From: Yoonia sp. SS1-5
GTDB lineage: Bacteria; Pseudomonadota; Alphaproteobacteria; Rhodobacterales; Rhodobacteraceae
Direction: 5' to 3'
DNA length: 64,000 nucleotides
NCBI RefSeq assembly: GCF_038443705.2
Contig: NZ_CP151767.2
Coordinates: 248,001-312,000, forward strand
A model generated the notes under the pieces. That model was not told where the DNA came from. It did not search any database and saw only the letters and a program-made list of their open reading frames with translations. Both the position numbers and the translations under genes were made by a program. Shown in pieces: positions 24,864 through 33,066 of the stretch; the stretch's first letter is position 1, and the number at the start of each line of letters is the position of its first letter.

Positions 24864-27800
24864 ATGAGCGACCAGAAAATCTCGTTGAATGACCGCTACG
24901 ATCTGGCGAAATCGCCGGTGTTGCTAAATGGCACGCAGGCCCTTGTGCGGCTGATGTTGATGCAGCGGGCCCGGGATGCGGCGAAGGGGTTGGACACTGC
25001 AGGTCTTGTGACCGGATATCGCGGATCGCCCCTTGGCGCCGTTGATATGCAGATGACCCGGGCCAAGAAGGTGTTAGAGCCTGCGCAGGTCACCTTTCAA
25101 CCCGGGTTGAACGAGGATCTGGCCGCCACTGCGCTTTGGGGCGCCCAACAGGCCGAACTGCGCGGCGAAGGGCGGTATGACGGCGTGTTCGGCCTTTGGT
25201 ACGGCAAGGGACCGGGTGTCGACCGGTCCGGCGACGTGATGCGCCATGCCAATATGGCCGGCACCTCGCCCTTTGGCGGGGTAGTCATGGCGATGGGCGA
25301 TGATCACACTGGTGAAAGTTCGACCACCTTGCATCAATCCGATTGGGCGATGGTGGATGCCTACATGCCCATTGTCTCCCCCGCCGGTGTGCAGGAGATC
25401 ATGGATTACGGGCTCTACGCCTGGGAATTGTCCCGCTATGCCGGGGTGTGGGTTGGCCTGAAAACGATGAAGGACACGATTGAGGTCACATCCGTCGTTA
25501 ATGGCGACCCGCATCGTTTGTCTTTTGTCCGCCCCAATATGGAACTGCCGGAAGGCGGGTTGAACATTCGCCTTGTTGACACCCCGCAGCTGCAGGAAGC
25601 GCGGATGATTGACTACAAACGTTTTGCCGCAGAGGCGTTCAGCCGTGCCAACAAGATGGATCAGCGCAAGTGGGGCAAGCCCGGCGCGCGGATCGGCTTT
25701 GTCGCGGCGGGCAAGAACTGGCTGGATCTGCAGCACGCCTTGTCGCTGCTGAATGTGGATGAGGCCGCAGCCGAACGGCTGGGCATCACGACATACAAGG
25801 TTGGTCAGGTCTGGCCGCTGGACATGGCATCCTTTCATGAATGGGCCGAGGGTCTGGACCTGATCGTGGTAGTCGAGGAAAAGCGCAAGCTGATCGAAGT
25901 CCAGGTGAAAGAAGCGCTGTTCGATGATCGGCGGGGCCGCCGCGTCTATGGCTGGCACAAGGGGGATGAGCATTCCGAAGGCCGCCGCGAAGAGGTGTTT
26001 CAGACCAAATCCGATCTCAACCCGATTGTGATTGCGGAAAAACTGGGCGGCATCCTTGTCGAGGAAGGCTGCGGATCAGACGGGATCACGGCTGGACTTG
26101 CGGCCCTGTCAGAGGCCCGGCGCGCTGACAACGCGCCCGAGATTGCGGCCCGGCTGCCCTATTTCTGTTCAGGATGTCCGCATAATTCATCGACCAAGGT
26201 CCCTGACGGCTCACGCGCCTATGCGGGCATCGGCTGTCACTACATGGTGCAGTGGATGGATCGCGAAACCGTTGGCTTTACCCAAATGGGCGGTGAGGGC
26301 GCAAACTGGGTGGGCGAGGCGCCGTTTTCGACCCGCGACCACGTTTTCCAGAACCTCGGCGATGGGACCTATAACCACTCTGGCGTGCAGGCCATTCGCT
26401 TTGCCATGATGGCTGGCACGAATATCACCTATAAAATCCTCTATAATGACGCGGTCGCCATGACCGGCGGGCAGGGCAATGATGGCGGTCTGACGGCGGA
26501 TCAGATTTGCCGTGAATTGCTGGCCATGGGGGTGCGCAATGTCGCACTGGTCTATGACGAAAAGGAAGATGTCGATCTGGCCGCATTTCCCAAGGGGTTG
26601 GATGCGAACCTGCGGGCCGAGCTTCCCGCTGTGCAGGAGAAATTCAGCAAATACAAAGGTGTGTCTGCCATCGTTTATGTGCAGACATGTGCCGCCGAAA
26701 AGCGGCGCCGGCGCAAACGCGGCCAATTTCCGGACCCCGACAAGCGCGTGTTCATCAACACAGATGTGTGTGAGGGATGTGGCGATTGTGGTGTGCAGTC
26801 CAATTGCGTGTCGATTGTCCCTGTCGAGACCGAATTGGGCCGTAGGCGCGCCATTGATCAATCATCCTGCAACAAGGATTTTTCCTGTGTGAACGGCTTT
26901 TGCCCATCTTTTGTGACTATTGAAGGGGCCAAGATCCGCAAGGAAGCCACCGCAGATGTCGATTTGCCCGACATGCCTGACCCTGCACTTCCCGATATTC
27001 ATGGCACCCATAATGTGGTCATCACCGGCGTTGGCGGCACCGGCGTTGTGACAATTGGGGCGGTCATGGCGATGGCGGCCCATATCGACGGCAAGGGTGC
27101 GGGCATGATGGAAATGGCGGGGTTGGCCCAAAAGGGGGGTGCCGTTCATATCCATTGCCGGATTGCGCAAAGCCCCGGTGATATCAATGCGATCCGCGTC
27201 GCGACAGGCGAATGTCATGCGCTGATCGGCGGCGATCTGGTTGTGTCCGCCGGTTCCAAGACGATGGGTCTGATGAAGACCGGACAGACAAAAGGCGTCG
27301 TCAACGCGCATGAGATCATCACCGGCGATTTCACGCGGGACACGGAATTCAAGCTGCCGGCGGATCAATTGCAGGTCGCGCTTGAGGCGCGGCTGGGCGA
27401 GGGGCTTGCGATGTTTGATGCCTCCGCACTTGCCAAGGTCCTGCTGGGTGACAGCATCTATTCCAACATGATGATCTTTGGCGCGGCCTGGCAGATGGGT
27501 GCAATCCCCGTCAGCGGCGACGCGATCAGGCAGGCCATCACGTTGAACGGTGCAGCAGTGGAACGCAATTTGCGCGCGTTTGAGCTGGGCCGCTGGGCCT
27601 ATTTGCACCCTCGGGACGCTGACGGATTGCTGGCCCCGAATGTGGTGTCATTGCCCAAATCACTGGACGAAAAGATCGCCTTTCGTGCCGATCATCTGGT
27701 GGCCTATCAGGGCAAGCGCCTTGCCACGCGATACCGCAAACTGGTGGATCAGATCCAGGATCCTGACCTGAAAGAGGCGGTGGCCTTGGGGTACCACAAG

Positions 27801-28280
27801 CTGTTGGCCTATAAGGATGAATACGAGGTCGCCCGGCTGCTAAGCACGACAATGGACAAGGCCAAGGCCGCGTTTGATGGCGATCTGACCCTGACCTATC
27901 ACCTTGCGCCGCCGATGGTGTCCCGCACCGGTGCCGATGGCCGCCCTGTCAAAAAGGAATACGGGGCCTGGATGGCCGCGACCTTTCCAAAGCTGGCCAA
28001 GTTGAAATGGCTGCGCGGCACCATGTTTGATCCGTTTGGGCGCACGGCCGAACGACGGATGGAGCGGGCGCTGATCAAAGAGTATGAGGCGGATATCGCC
28101 ACGGTTTTGCAGATAGTGCGCCCTGACACACGGGACGCCGCAATCGCCTTGGCGCGGCTGCCGCTTGATATTCGCGGCTTTGGACCGGTCAAAGACGCCA
28201 ATGCGCGCAAGGCGGCCAAGCGGCGCGAAGAGCTGCTATCGGTTTTGCGTGCCTCACCACAACGGCAGGCGGCGGAATGA
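24864..28280 (+). CDS. Indolepyruvate ferredoxin oxidoreductase, fused form
   Basis: Oxidatively decarboxylates aryl pyruvates from aromatic amino acids to acyl-CoA, reducing ferredoxin. The 1138-residue polypeptide fuses parts that are separate in archaea: an N-terminal pyruvate-oxidoreductase-like domain (LVTGYRGSPLGAVDMQM), a TPP-binding region (MTGGQGNDGGLTADQI), a cysteine-rich iron-sulfur part (CEGCGDCG, SCNKDFSCVNGFCPSF), and an IorB-like gamma domain (GVGGTGVVTIGAVMAMAAHI). GGGAGG lies 7 bases before ATG 24864. Divergent LysR gene upstream. In aerobic alphaproteobacteria this fused type probably serves phenylalanine, tyrosine or tryptophan catabolism, as inferred from the family. Confidence 0.93.
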   Translation: MSDQKISLNDRYDLAKSPVLLNGTQALVRLMLMQRARDAAKGLDTAGLVTGYRGSPLGAVDMQMTRAKKVLEPAQVTFQPGLNEDLAATALWGAQQAELRGEGRYDGVFGLWYGKGPGVDRSGDVMRHANMAGTSPFGGVVMAMGDDHTGESSTTLHQSDWAMVDAYMPIVSPAGVQEIMDYGLYAWELSRYAGVWVGLKTMKDTIEVTSVVNGDPHRLSFVRPNMELPEGGLNIRLVDTPQLQEARMIDYKRFAAEAFSRANKMDQRKWGKPGARIGFVAAGKNWLDLQHALSLLNVDEAAAERLGITTYKVGQVWPLDMASFHEWAEGLDLIVVVEEKRKLIEVQVKEALFDDRRGRRVYGWHKGDEHSEGRREEVFQTKSDLNPIVIAEKLGGILVEEGCGSDGITAGLAALSEARRADNAPEIAARLPYFCSGCPHNSSTKVPDGSRAYAGIGCHYMVQWMDRETVGFTQMGGEGANWVGEAPFSTRDHVFQNLGDGTYNHSGVQAIRFAMMAGTNITYKILYNDAVAMTGGQGNDGGLTADQICRELLAMGVRNVALVYDEKEDVDLAAFPKGLDANLRAELPAVQEKFSKYKGVSAIVYVQTCAAEKRRRRKRGQFPDPDKRVFINTDVCEGCGDCGVQSNCVSIVPVETELGRRRAIDQSSCNKDFSCVNGFCPSFVTIEGAKIRKEATADVDLPDMPDPALPDIHGTHNVVITGVGGTGVVTIGAVMAMAAHIDGKGAGMMEMAGLAQKGGAVHIHCRIAQSPGDINAIRVATGECHALIGGDLVVSAGSKTMGLMKTGQTKGVVNAHEIITGDFTRDTEFKLPADQLQVALEARLGEGLAMFDASALAKVLLGDSIYSNMMIFGAAWQMGAIPVSGDAIRQAITLNGAAVERNLRAFELGRWAYLHPRDADGLLAPNVVSLPKSLDEKIAFRADHLVAYQGKRLATRYRKLVDQIQDPDLKEAVALGYHKLLAYKDEYEVARLLSTTMDKAKAAFDGDLTLTYHLAPPMVSRTGADGRPVKKEYGAWMAATFPKLAKLKWLRGTMFDPFGRTAERRMERALIKEYEADIATVLQIVRPDTRDAAIALARLPLDIRGFGPVKDANARKAAKRREELLSVLRASPQRQAAE

Positions 28281-28374
28281 ATTCTTAGGATTTGCGGCGC
28301 ATCCTGATATCGCCCCTGTCAACAAATCGTCATATTCGGGGTCTACCTTTCCAAGCCATACTTGGGAGAACGTC

Positions 28375-29277
28375 ATGAAAGATCATCAGGTCGCGCGCGA
28401 CATTTCCTATGCCAGTGCCGCGCGTGGCCGTTCGGGCCGCGCGATGATCCGGATCATGGAAAACGCGACCGGTCGATTGCGACTGATCCGCAAGGCGCGC
28501 GGCTATGATCTGGATGTGGCCTCTGGCCAGGATTTCTGGGAAGTCATCGCCGACCGCTATGGGCTGAAACTGGATGTTGTTGGCGGGACGCTTGAAAATA
28601 TTCCGCGCTCCGGTCCGCTGATTGTGGTGTCAAACCACCCCTATGGCATTCTGGACGGGCTGATGATGGGTCGTATCCTGTCGGAACGGCGCGATGGTGA
28701 CTTTCGGGTTTTGGCCCATCGCATCTTCCGCCGCTCTGCCGATCTTGAGCGCGTCATCCTGCCGATTTCCTTTGACGAAACCAAGGAAGCTGCTCGGCTG
28801 AACCTTGAAACCCGTGCAGAGGCTGTTCGCTATCTGAATGCGGGCGGGGCGGTTGGTATTTTTCCGGGCGGTACTGTGTCCACTTCGGCAAGACCGTTTT
28901 CACAGCCCATGGACCCAAGCTGGCGCACATTCACCGCCAAGATGATCGCCAAGTCCGGCGCCACCGTGGTGCCGGTCTTTTTTGACGGACGTAACAGCCG
29001 CCTGTTCCAGCTTGCCAGCCATATTCACAGCACGTTGCGAACCGGTATGTTCATCCGCGAGTTCAGGGCGCGGATCAACAAACCGGTGCGGGTTGTCGTT
29101 GGTGCGCCGATCCCCGCTGAACAATTGGCAGCCTTCAAAAAAGACCCCAAAGGCTGCATGGATTTCCTGCGCAAAGCCACGTATGAGTTGAGTCCAAGCC
29201 CGATGGATACCTCCCGTCTGGGGCATGAGTTCGAAGACAAATACAAGGTGCGCAATGGCGGTCGGCATATTCGATAG
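28375..29277 (+). CDS. PlsC-type acyltransferase
   Basis: A 300-residue lysophospholipid/ornithine-lipid acyltransferase-like protein. The acceptor site is [10 protein letters not shown], the variant spacing seen in OlsA/hemolysin-like acyltransferases rather than the strict HX4D of PlsC. Further motifs are GIFPGGTVS (glycerol-phosphate-binding block) and [17 protein letters not shown] lies just upstream of ATG 28375. It overlaps the following murI gene by 23 bases. A role in membrane lipid synthesis is likely; the precise substrate (lyso-ornithine lipid or lysophosphatidate) is undetermined. Confidence 0.85.
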   Translation: MKDHQVARDISYASAARGRSGRAMIRIMENATGRLRLIRKARGYDLDVASGQDFWEVIADRYGLKLDVVGGTLENIPRSGPLIVVSNHPYGILDGLMMGRILSERRDGDFRVLAHRIFRRSADLERVILPISFDETKEAARLNLETRAEAVRYLNAGGAVGIFPGGTVSTSARPFSQPMDPSWRTFTAKMIAKSGATVVPVFFDGRNSRLFQLASHIHSTLRTGMFIREFRARINKPVRVVVGAPIPAEQLAAFKKDPKGCMDFLRKATYELSPSPMDTSRLGHEFEDKYKVRNGGRHIR

Positions 29278-30067
29278 CGGCTTGGGTGGGTTGACGGTGC
29301 TGGATGCCGTTGCCAATCGCCTGCCTGATGTCCCGCTTGTCTATCTGGGCGATAGCGCAAACGCGCCATATGGCGTGCGGACGCCGGATGATATCTTTGC
29401 GTTGACCTGTGCGGCCACCCAGCGCCTTTTTGATGCTGGATGCGATCTGGTGATATTGGCCTGCAATACGGCCTCTGCCGCCGCGCTCCGCCGGATGCAG
29501 GAAGCCTGGGTGCCATCTGACAAGCGTGTTCTAGGTGTGTTTGTGCCAATGATCGAGGCACTGACCGAACGGCAATGGGGCGACAATTCCCCCCCGCGCG
29601 AGGTTGCGGCCAAGCATGTGGCCCTGTTTGCGACGCCTGCAACTGTTGCCAGCCGCGCCTTTCAACGCGAACTTGCGTTCCGTGCCATCGGCGTTGATGT
29701 CGAGGCGCAAGCCTGCGGCGGTGTTGTCGATGCGATCGAGGATGGAGATATGATCCTGGCGGATGCTCTTGTGCGCAGCCATGTTGACGCGTTAAAACGC
29801 AAGATGCCTCAACCGGACGCGGCCATTTTGGGATGCACCCATTATCCGCTGATGGAAAAAGAGTTTCAGGATGCGTTGGGTGCGGATGTGAAAGTATTCA
29901 GTCAGGCCAATCTGGTGGCCGAAAGCCTTGCCGACTATTTGATCCGGCGCCCCGAGATGGTCGGACCGGGCGCCGATAGCGCGTTTCTGACAACCGGTGA
30001 TCCGAAACAGGTATCCAGCCGGGCGACACAGTTCTTGCGACGACAGATCACATTCACTGCCGCTTGA
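29255..30067 (+). CDS. murI: Glutamate racemase
   Basis: Makes D-glutamate for peptidoglycan. The 270-residue protein has the N-terminal [15 protein letters not shown], the first catalytic cysteine in [23 protein letters not shown] substrate loop and the second catalytic cysteine in [12 protein letters not shown] 29255 gives the standard N-terminus, and AAGGTG lies just upstream within the end of the acyltransferase gene, so translation is coupled. Confidence 0.95.
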   Translation: MAVGIFDSGLGGLTVLDAVANRLPDVPLVYLGDSANAPYGVRTPDDIFALTCAATQRLFDAGCDLVILACNTASAAALRRMQEAWVPSDKRVLGVFVPMIEALTERQWGDNSPPREVAAKHVALFATPATVASRAFQRELAFRAIGVDVEAQACGGVVDAIEDGDMILADALVRSHVDALKRKMPQPDAAILGCTHYPLMEKEFQDALGADVKVFSQANLVAESLADYLIRRPEMVGPGADSAFLTTGDPKQVSSRATQFLRRQITFTAA

Positions 30068-30119
30068 TTTGCGCCCGACGGCGCGTTTTCCTACATCTGA
30101 TCCCAAAGGGGACCACGAC

Positions 30120-31148
30120 ATGACCCATAACGTCGCCATTCTTGGCGCTTCTGGTTACACCGGTGCCGAACTTGTTCGGCTGATCGCAACGCATCCCAGC
30201 CTGAAGATTGTCGGCCTGTCCGGCAATTCCAAGGCTGGCCTGCATATGGCCGAGGTATTCCCGCATTTGCGCCACCTTGATCTGCCGCGCCTGACAACCA
30301 TCGACGAGATGATTTTTGATGATGTGGAGATCGTCTTTTGCGGGCTGCCGCATGCCACATCACAACAGGTGATCGCCTCACTTCCGCAGTCTGTCCGTGT
30401 GGTCGACATGTCGGCCGATTTCCGGCTGCGGGATCCGGCGGATTATGAAAAATGGTATGGCAAGCCTCACGCCGCACCCGAATTGCAAAAGACTGCCGTG
30501 TATGGCCTGACCGAGTTTTACCGTGACCAGATCAAGGATGCCCGGCTGGTTGCCGGCACCGGCTGCAACGCCGCGACCGGGCAATATGCGTTGCGCCCGT
30601 TGATTGCCGCCGGTGCGATTGACCTTGATCACATCATCATCGACCTCAAGGCGGCTGTGTCGGGGGCAGGGCGTGCGCTGAAAGAAAACCTGCTGCATGC
30701 GGAACTGTCCGAGGGGGCGCATGCCTATGCCGTGGGCGGCACCCATCGGCATCTGGGCGAGTTCGATCAGGAGTTTTCGGCCGTGGCAGGGCGCCCGGTG
30801 CACGTGCAGTTCACCCCGCATCTGATCCCCGCCAACCGCGGCATTTTGGCCACCACATATGTTCAAGGCGATGCGTCCGCCATATATGACACGTTGTCGG
30901 TGGCTTACGCTGACGAGCCGTTTATCAAGGTGCTTCCCATGGGCCAACACCCGTCCATCAAACATATCCGGGCATCAAATTTCTGCCATATCGGTGTTGT
31001 GGCGGATCGGGTGCCCGGCCGCGTGATGGTGATTGCCGCATTGGACAACCTGACCAAGGGCTCGTCCGGTCAGGCGCTGCAAAACGCCAACCTCATGCTG
31101 GGCCTGCCGGAAACGGACGGTCTGATGCAGGCGCCGGTATTCCCATGA
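30120..31148 (+). CDS. argC: N-acetyl-gamma-glutamyl-phosphate reductase
   Basis: Third step of arginine synthesis, NADPH-dependent reduction of N-acetylglutamyl phosphate. The 342-residue protein shows the Rossmann motif [15 protein letters not shown], the catalytic cysteine in [14 protein letters not shown], and the catalytic histidine region [20 protein letters not shown] precedes ATG 30120. The stop overlaps the ccmE start (ATGA), so argC leads an operon running into the cytochrome c maturation genes. Confidence 0.95.
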   Translation: MTHNVAILGASGYTGAELVRLIATHPSLKIVGLSGNSKAGLHMAEVFPHLRHLDLPRLTTIDEMIFDDVEIVFCGLPHATSQQVIASLPQSVRVVDMSADFRLRDPADYEKWYGKPHAAPELQKTAVYGLTEFYRDQIKDARLVAGTGCNAATGQYALRPLIAAGAIDLDHIIIDLKAAVSGAGRALKENLLHAELSEGAHAYAVGGTHRHLGEFDQEFSAVAGRPVHVQFTPHLIPANRGILATTYVQGDASAIYDTLSVAYADEPFIKVLPMGQHPSIKHIRASNFCHIGVVADRVPGRVMVIAALDNLTKGSSGQALQNANLMLGLPETDGLMQAPVFP

Positions 31149-31612
31149 GCGGGCTGAAATCCCTCAAAAAACGGCGACGCATCCAGGTGATGAGCATTGC
31201 AGGCGTCTGTATCGCGCTGGTGCTGGTGATCTTGTGGTTTCTACCCGATGACAGTTTCCAGTTCTTCCGCTCGCCGTCCGAAGTGGCCGAAATGCCGCCT
31301 GCACCGACAGAGCGGTTTCGCATCGGCGGTCTGGTGGAACCCGGCAGTCTGGTGCGTGGGCAGGGCGAGCAGATCAGCTTTGCCGTGACTGATGGCGGCG
31401 CAAGCGTCAATGTCGTATATAGCGGCATCCTTCCCGATCTTTTTGAAGAGGGGCAAGGCATGGTTGCGCAGGGGAACTACATCAACGGTCGCTTTGAAGC
31501 TGTTGAAATTCTTGCAAAACATGATGAAACCTACATGCCCGCAGAAGTCATCGACGCCTTGAAGGAACAAGGCACATATGTTGCACCGGACGATGCCGTG
31601 GTAACCAATTAA
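31145..31612 (+). CDS. ccmE: Cytochrome c maturation protein CcmE
   Basis: Periplasmic heme chaperone anchored in the inner membrane; it carries heme covalently on a histidine and gives it to CcmF. The 155-residue protein has the basic N-terminus [10 protein letters not shown], one membrane helix ([17 protein letters not shown]), the OB-fold domain ([31 protein letters not shown]), and the heme-binding motif [10 protein letters not shown] with the ligand His and Tyr. Overlaps argC by 4 bases. ccmF and ccmH follow only after a three-gene lysis module. Confidence 0.96.
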   Translation: MSGLKSLKKRRRIQVMSIAGVCIALVLVILWFLPDDSFQFFRSPSEVAEMPPAPTERFRIGGLVEPGSLVRGQGEQISFAVTDGGASVNVVYSGILPDLFEEGQGMVAQGNYINGRFEAVEILAKHDETYMPAEVIDALKEQGTYVAPDDAVVTN

Positions 31613-31657
31613 CACTTTCGGCGCAGCCTTGATGTCCAACGGATATGAGGGTTGCCC

Positions 31658-32269
31658 ATGCAGAACGTCACTGAAATTGCGACCGAGATCGTGGCCCGCG
31701 AAGGCGGCTATGTAAACGACCCCGATGATCCGGGTGGTGCCACCAAATATGGCGTCACCATTCACACCATGCGCCGCTTGGGGCTAGACCTGAACCAGGA
31801 TGGCAAGGTTGATGCCGCCGATGTGCAGGTTTTGAGCAAGGACCAGGCGGTCGCGATCTTCGTGCAGCACTATTTTCACAAACCACGGATTGATCAGCTG
31901 CCCGCGGCGATACAGGCGTCTGTGTTTGACATGTATGTGAACGCTGGCAGTCATGCGGTGAAGATTTTGCAGCGCCTGCTGGGTGACATGCGCATCCCGG
32001 TGACGGTTGATGGTGCCATTGGCCCGCAGACGATTGCGGCCATTGAAAAGGCCTACGCCGCCGCACCCGATCATCTGGCAGATGCTTACGGCATCGCGCG
32101 GCGGAACTATTATTATGATCTTGCCGACAGGCGCGTGAACAGCCGCAAATACGCCCGTCGCCGCGATGGGGGCAAGGGCGGCTGGATCAAACGGGCAGAG
32201 GAATTCATTGCCCCACGCTATCATCTGACTGATGCGCAACACCGTCAAAGGACAGAAAAATGGGGCTGA
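31658..32269 (+). CDS. GH108-type endolysin (N-acetylmuramidase), GTA-like
   Basis: A 203-residue peptidoglycan hydrolase. The GH108 motif EGGYVNDPDDPGGATKYGVT near residue 16 carries the catalytic glutamate; the C-terminal half (VNAGSHAVKILQRLLG, IPVTVDGAIGPQTIAAIEKA) is a peptidoglycan-binding domain. There is no signal peptide, as for holin-dependent endolysins. An EF-hand/dockerin-like loop (DLNQDGKVDAAD) is inserted after the first helix. ATG 31658 has GAGG 7 bases upstream. It overlaps the holin gene by 10 bases. In R. capsulatus the GTA endolysin and holin are encoded away from the GTA head-tail cluster; this pair looks equivalent. Confidence 0.85.
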   Translation: MQNVTEIATEIVAREGGYVNDPDDPGGATKYGVTIHTMRRLGLDLNQDGKVDAADVQVLSKDQAVAIFVQHYFHKPRIDQLPAAIQASVFDMYVNAGSHAVKILQRLLGDMRIPVTVDGAIGPQTIAAIEKAYAAAPDHLADAYGIARRNYYYDLADRRVNSRKYARRRDGGKGGWIKRAEEFIAPRYHLTDAQHRQRTEKWG

Positions 32270-32781
32270 TCAATGGGTTGATGACCTTTCTTTTCGGCGA
32301 CGGGCGCAACATTGTCGCCGAAACCGCCGAAATCTTTCGCGAGAACACCGAGAAAGGTGCAGAACGCGCAGCACATGCCCGCAGCGAAAGCCTGCAACAA
32401 TTCGCGGCAGAGTTCGTGCATCCGCGCCGTGGGGTGTTTGACCGCTTTGTTGATGCGCTGAACCGCTTGCCGCGCCCCTTTCTGGCATTGGGGACGATCT
32501 GGTTGTTTGTGACAGCGATGCAAAACCCCGAGGCCTTTACCGAAGGAATGAAAGGCATCGCATTGGTGCCGGAACCCCTGTGGTGGTTGATGGGGGCGAT
32601 TGTCAGCTTTTACTTTGGCGCCCGGCATCAGGCAAAGGGGCAGGATTTTCAGCGATCCGTCGCCCGCAGCCTGATGATTGCACAACACCTCAAGGCGCCC
32701 GAGGCGCCGCAGCCAGCGGCCACCGCGCCCGCTCCGCCGAACGCGGCCCTGACGGATTGGCAGCAAAACAATGGATCATGA
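32260..32781 (+). CDS. GTA-type holin
   Basis: A 173-residue membrane protein with an N-terminal amphipathic part (GLMTFLFGDGRNIV), a charged helix (ENTEKGAERAAHARSESLQQ), two clear membrane helices (FLALGTIWLFVTAM and LWWLMGAIVSFYFGA) and a Pro/Ala-rich cytoplasmic tail. It matches the layout I know for the 3TM holin family associated with gene transfer agents. Overlaps the endolysin gene by 10 bases and the next small gene by 11, so all three are co-translated. Role: timed permeabilisation of the inner membrane to release the endolysin. Confidence 0.75.
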   Translation: MGLINGLMTFLFGDGRNIVAETAEIFRENTEKGAERAAHARSESLQQFAAEFVHPRRGVFDRFVDALNRLPRPFLALGTIWLFVTAMQNPEAFTEGMKGIALVPEPLWWLMGAIVSFYFGARHQAKGQDFQRSVARSLMIAQHLKAPEAPQPAATAPAPPNAALTDWQQNNGS

Positions 32782-32974
32782 TCGGCTTGACGCGCTGGAA
32801 CGTCGCATGACCGCACTGGAAACCCGCAATGCTGTCAATGATGTCCATCGGGGCAATGTCTCGGACAGGTTGGGCGCCATCGAGGATACGCTGAAATGGC
32901 TGGTCCGGTTGATCATTGGCGGGCTTTTGATGGCGGGGCTTGCGTATGCCTTGCAAGGTGGCTTTTCCACCTGA
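32771..32974 (+). CDS. XhlA-like small coiled-coil membrane protein
   Basis: A 67-residue protein with an N-terminal heptad helix (DHDRLDALERRMTALETRN), a second short helix, and one C-terminal membrane helix (LVRLIIGGLLMAGLAYAL). This is the plan of XhlA-type haemolysin/holin partners encoded beside holin and amidase in phage-like element PBSX of Bacillus. Sequence similarity to that family is only suggested by eye. Its 11-base overlap with the holin gene argues for a role in the same lysis module, as a holin partner or anti-holin. Confidence 0.65.
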   Translation: MDHDRLDALERRMTALETRNAVNDVHRGNVSDRLGAIEDTLKWLVRLIIGGLLMAGLAYALQGGFST

Positions 32975-33066
32975 CGCATCGAGGGCAGCAGCAGCGGCAA
33001 TTTGTACCGCAGTCGTGATTTGGTCTGCTATGTTGCCCGCCGCCTCTTTGCGCTATGTGTCTGGTC

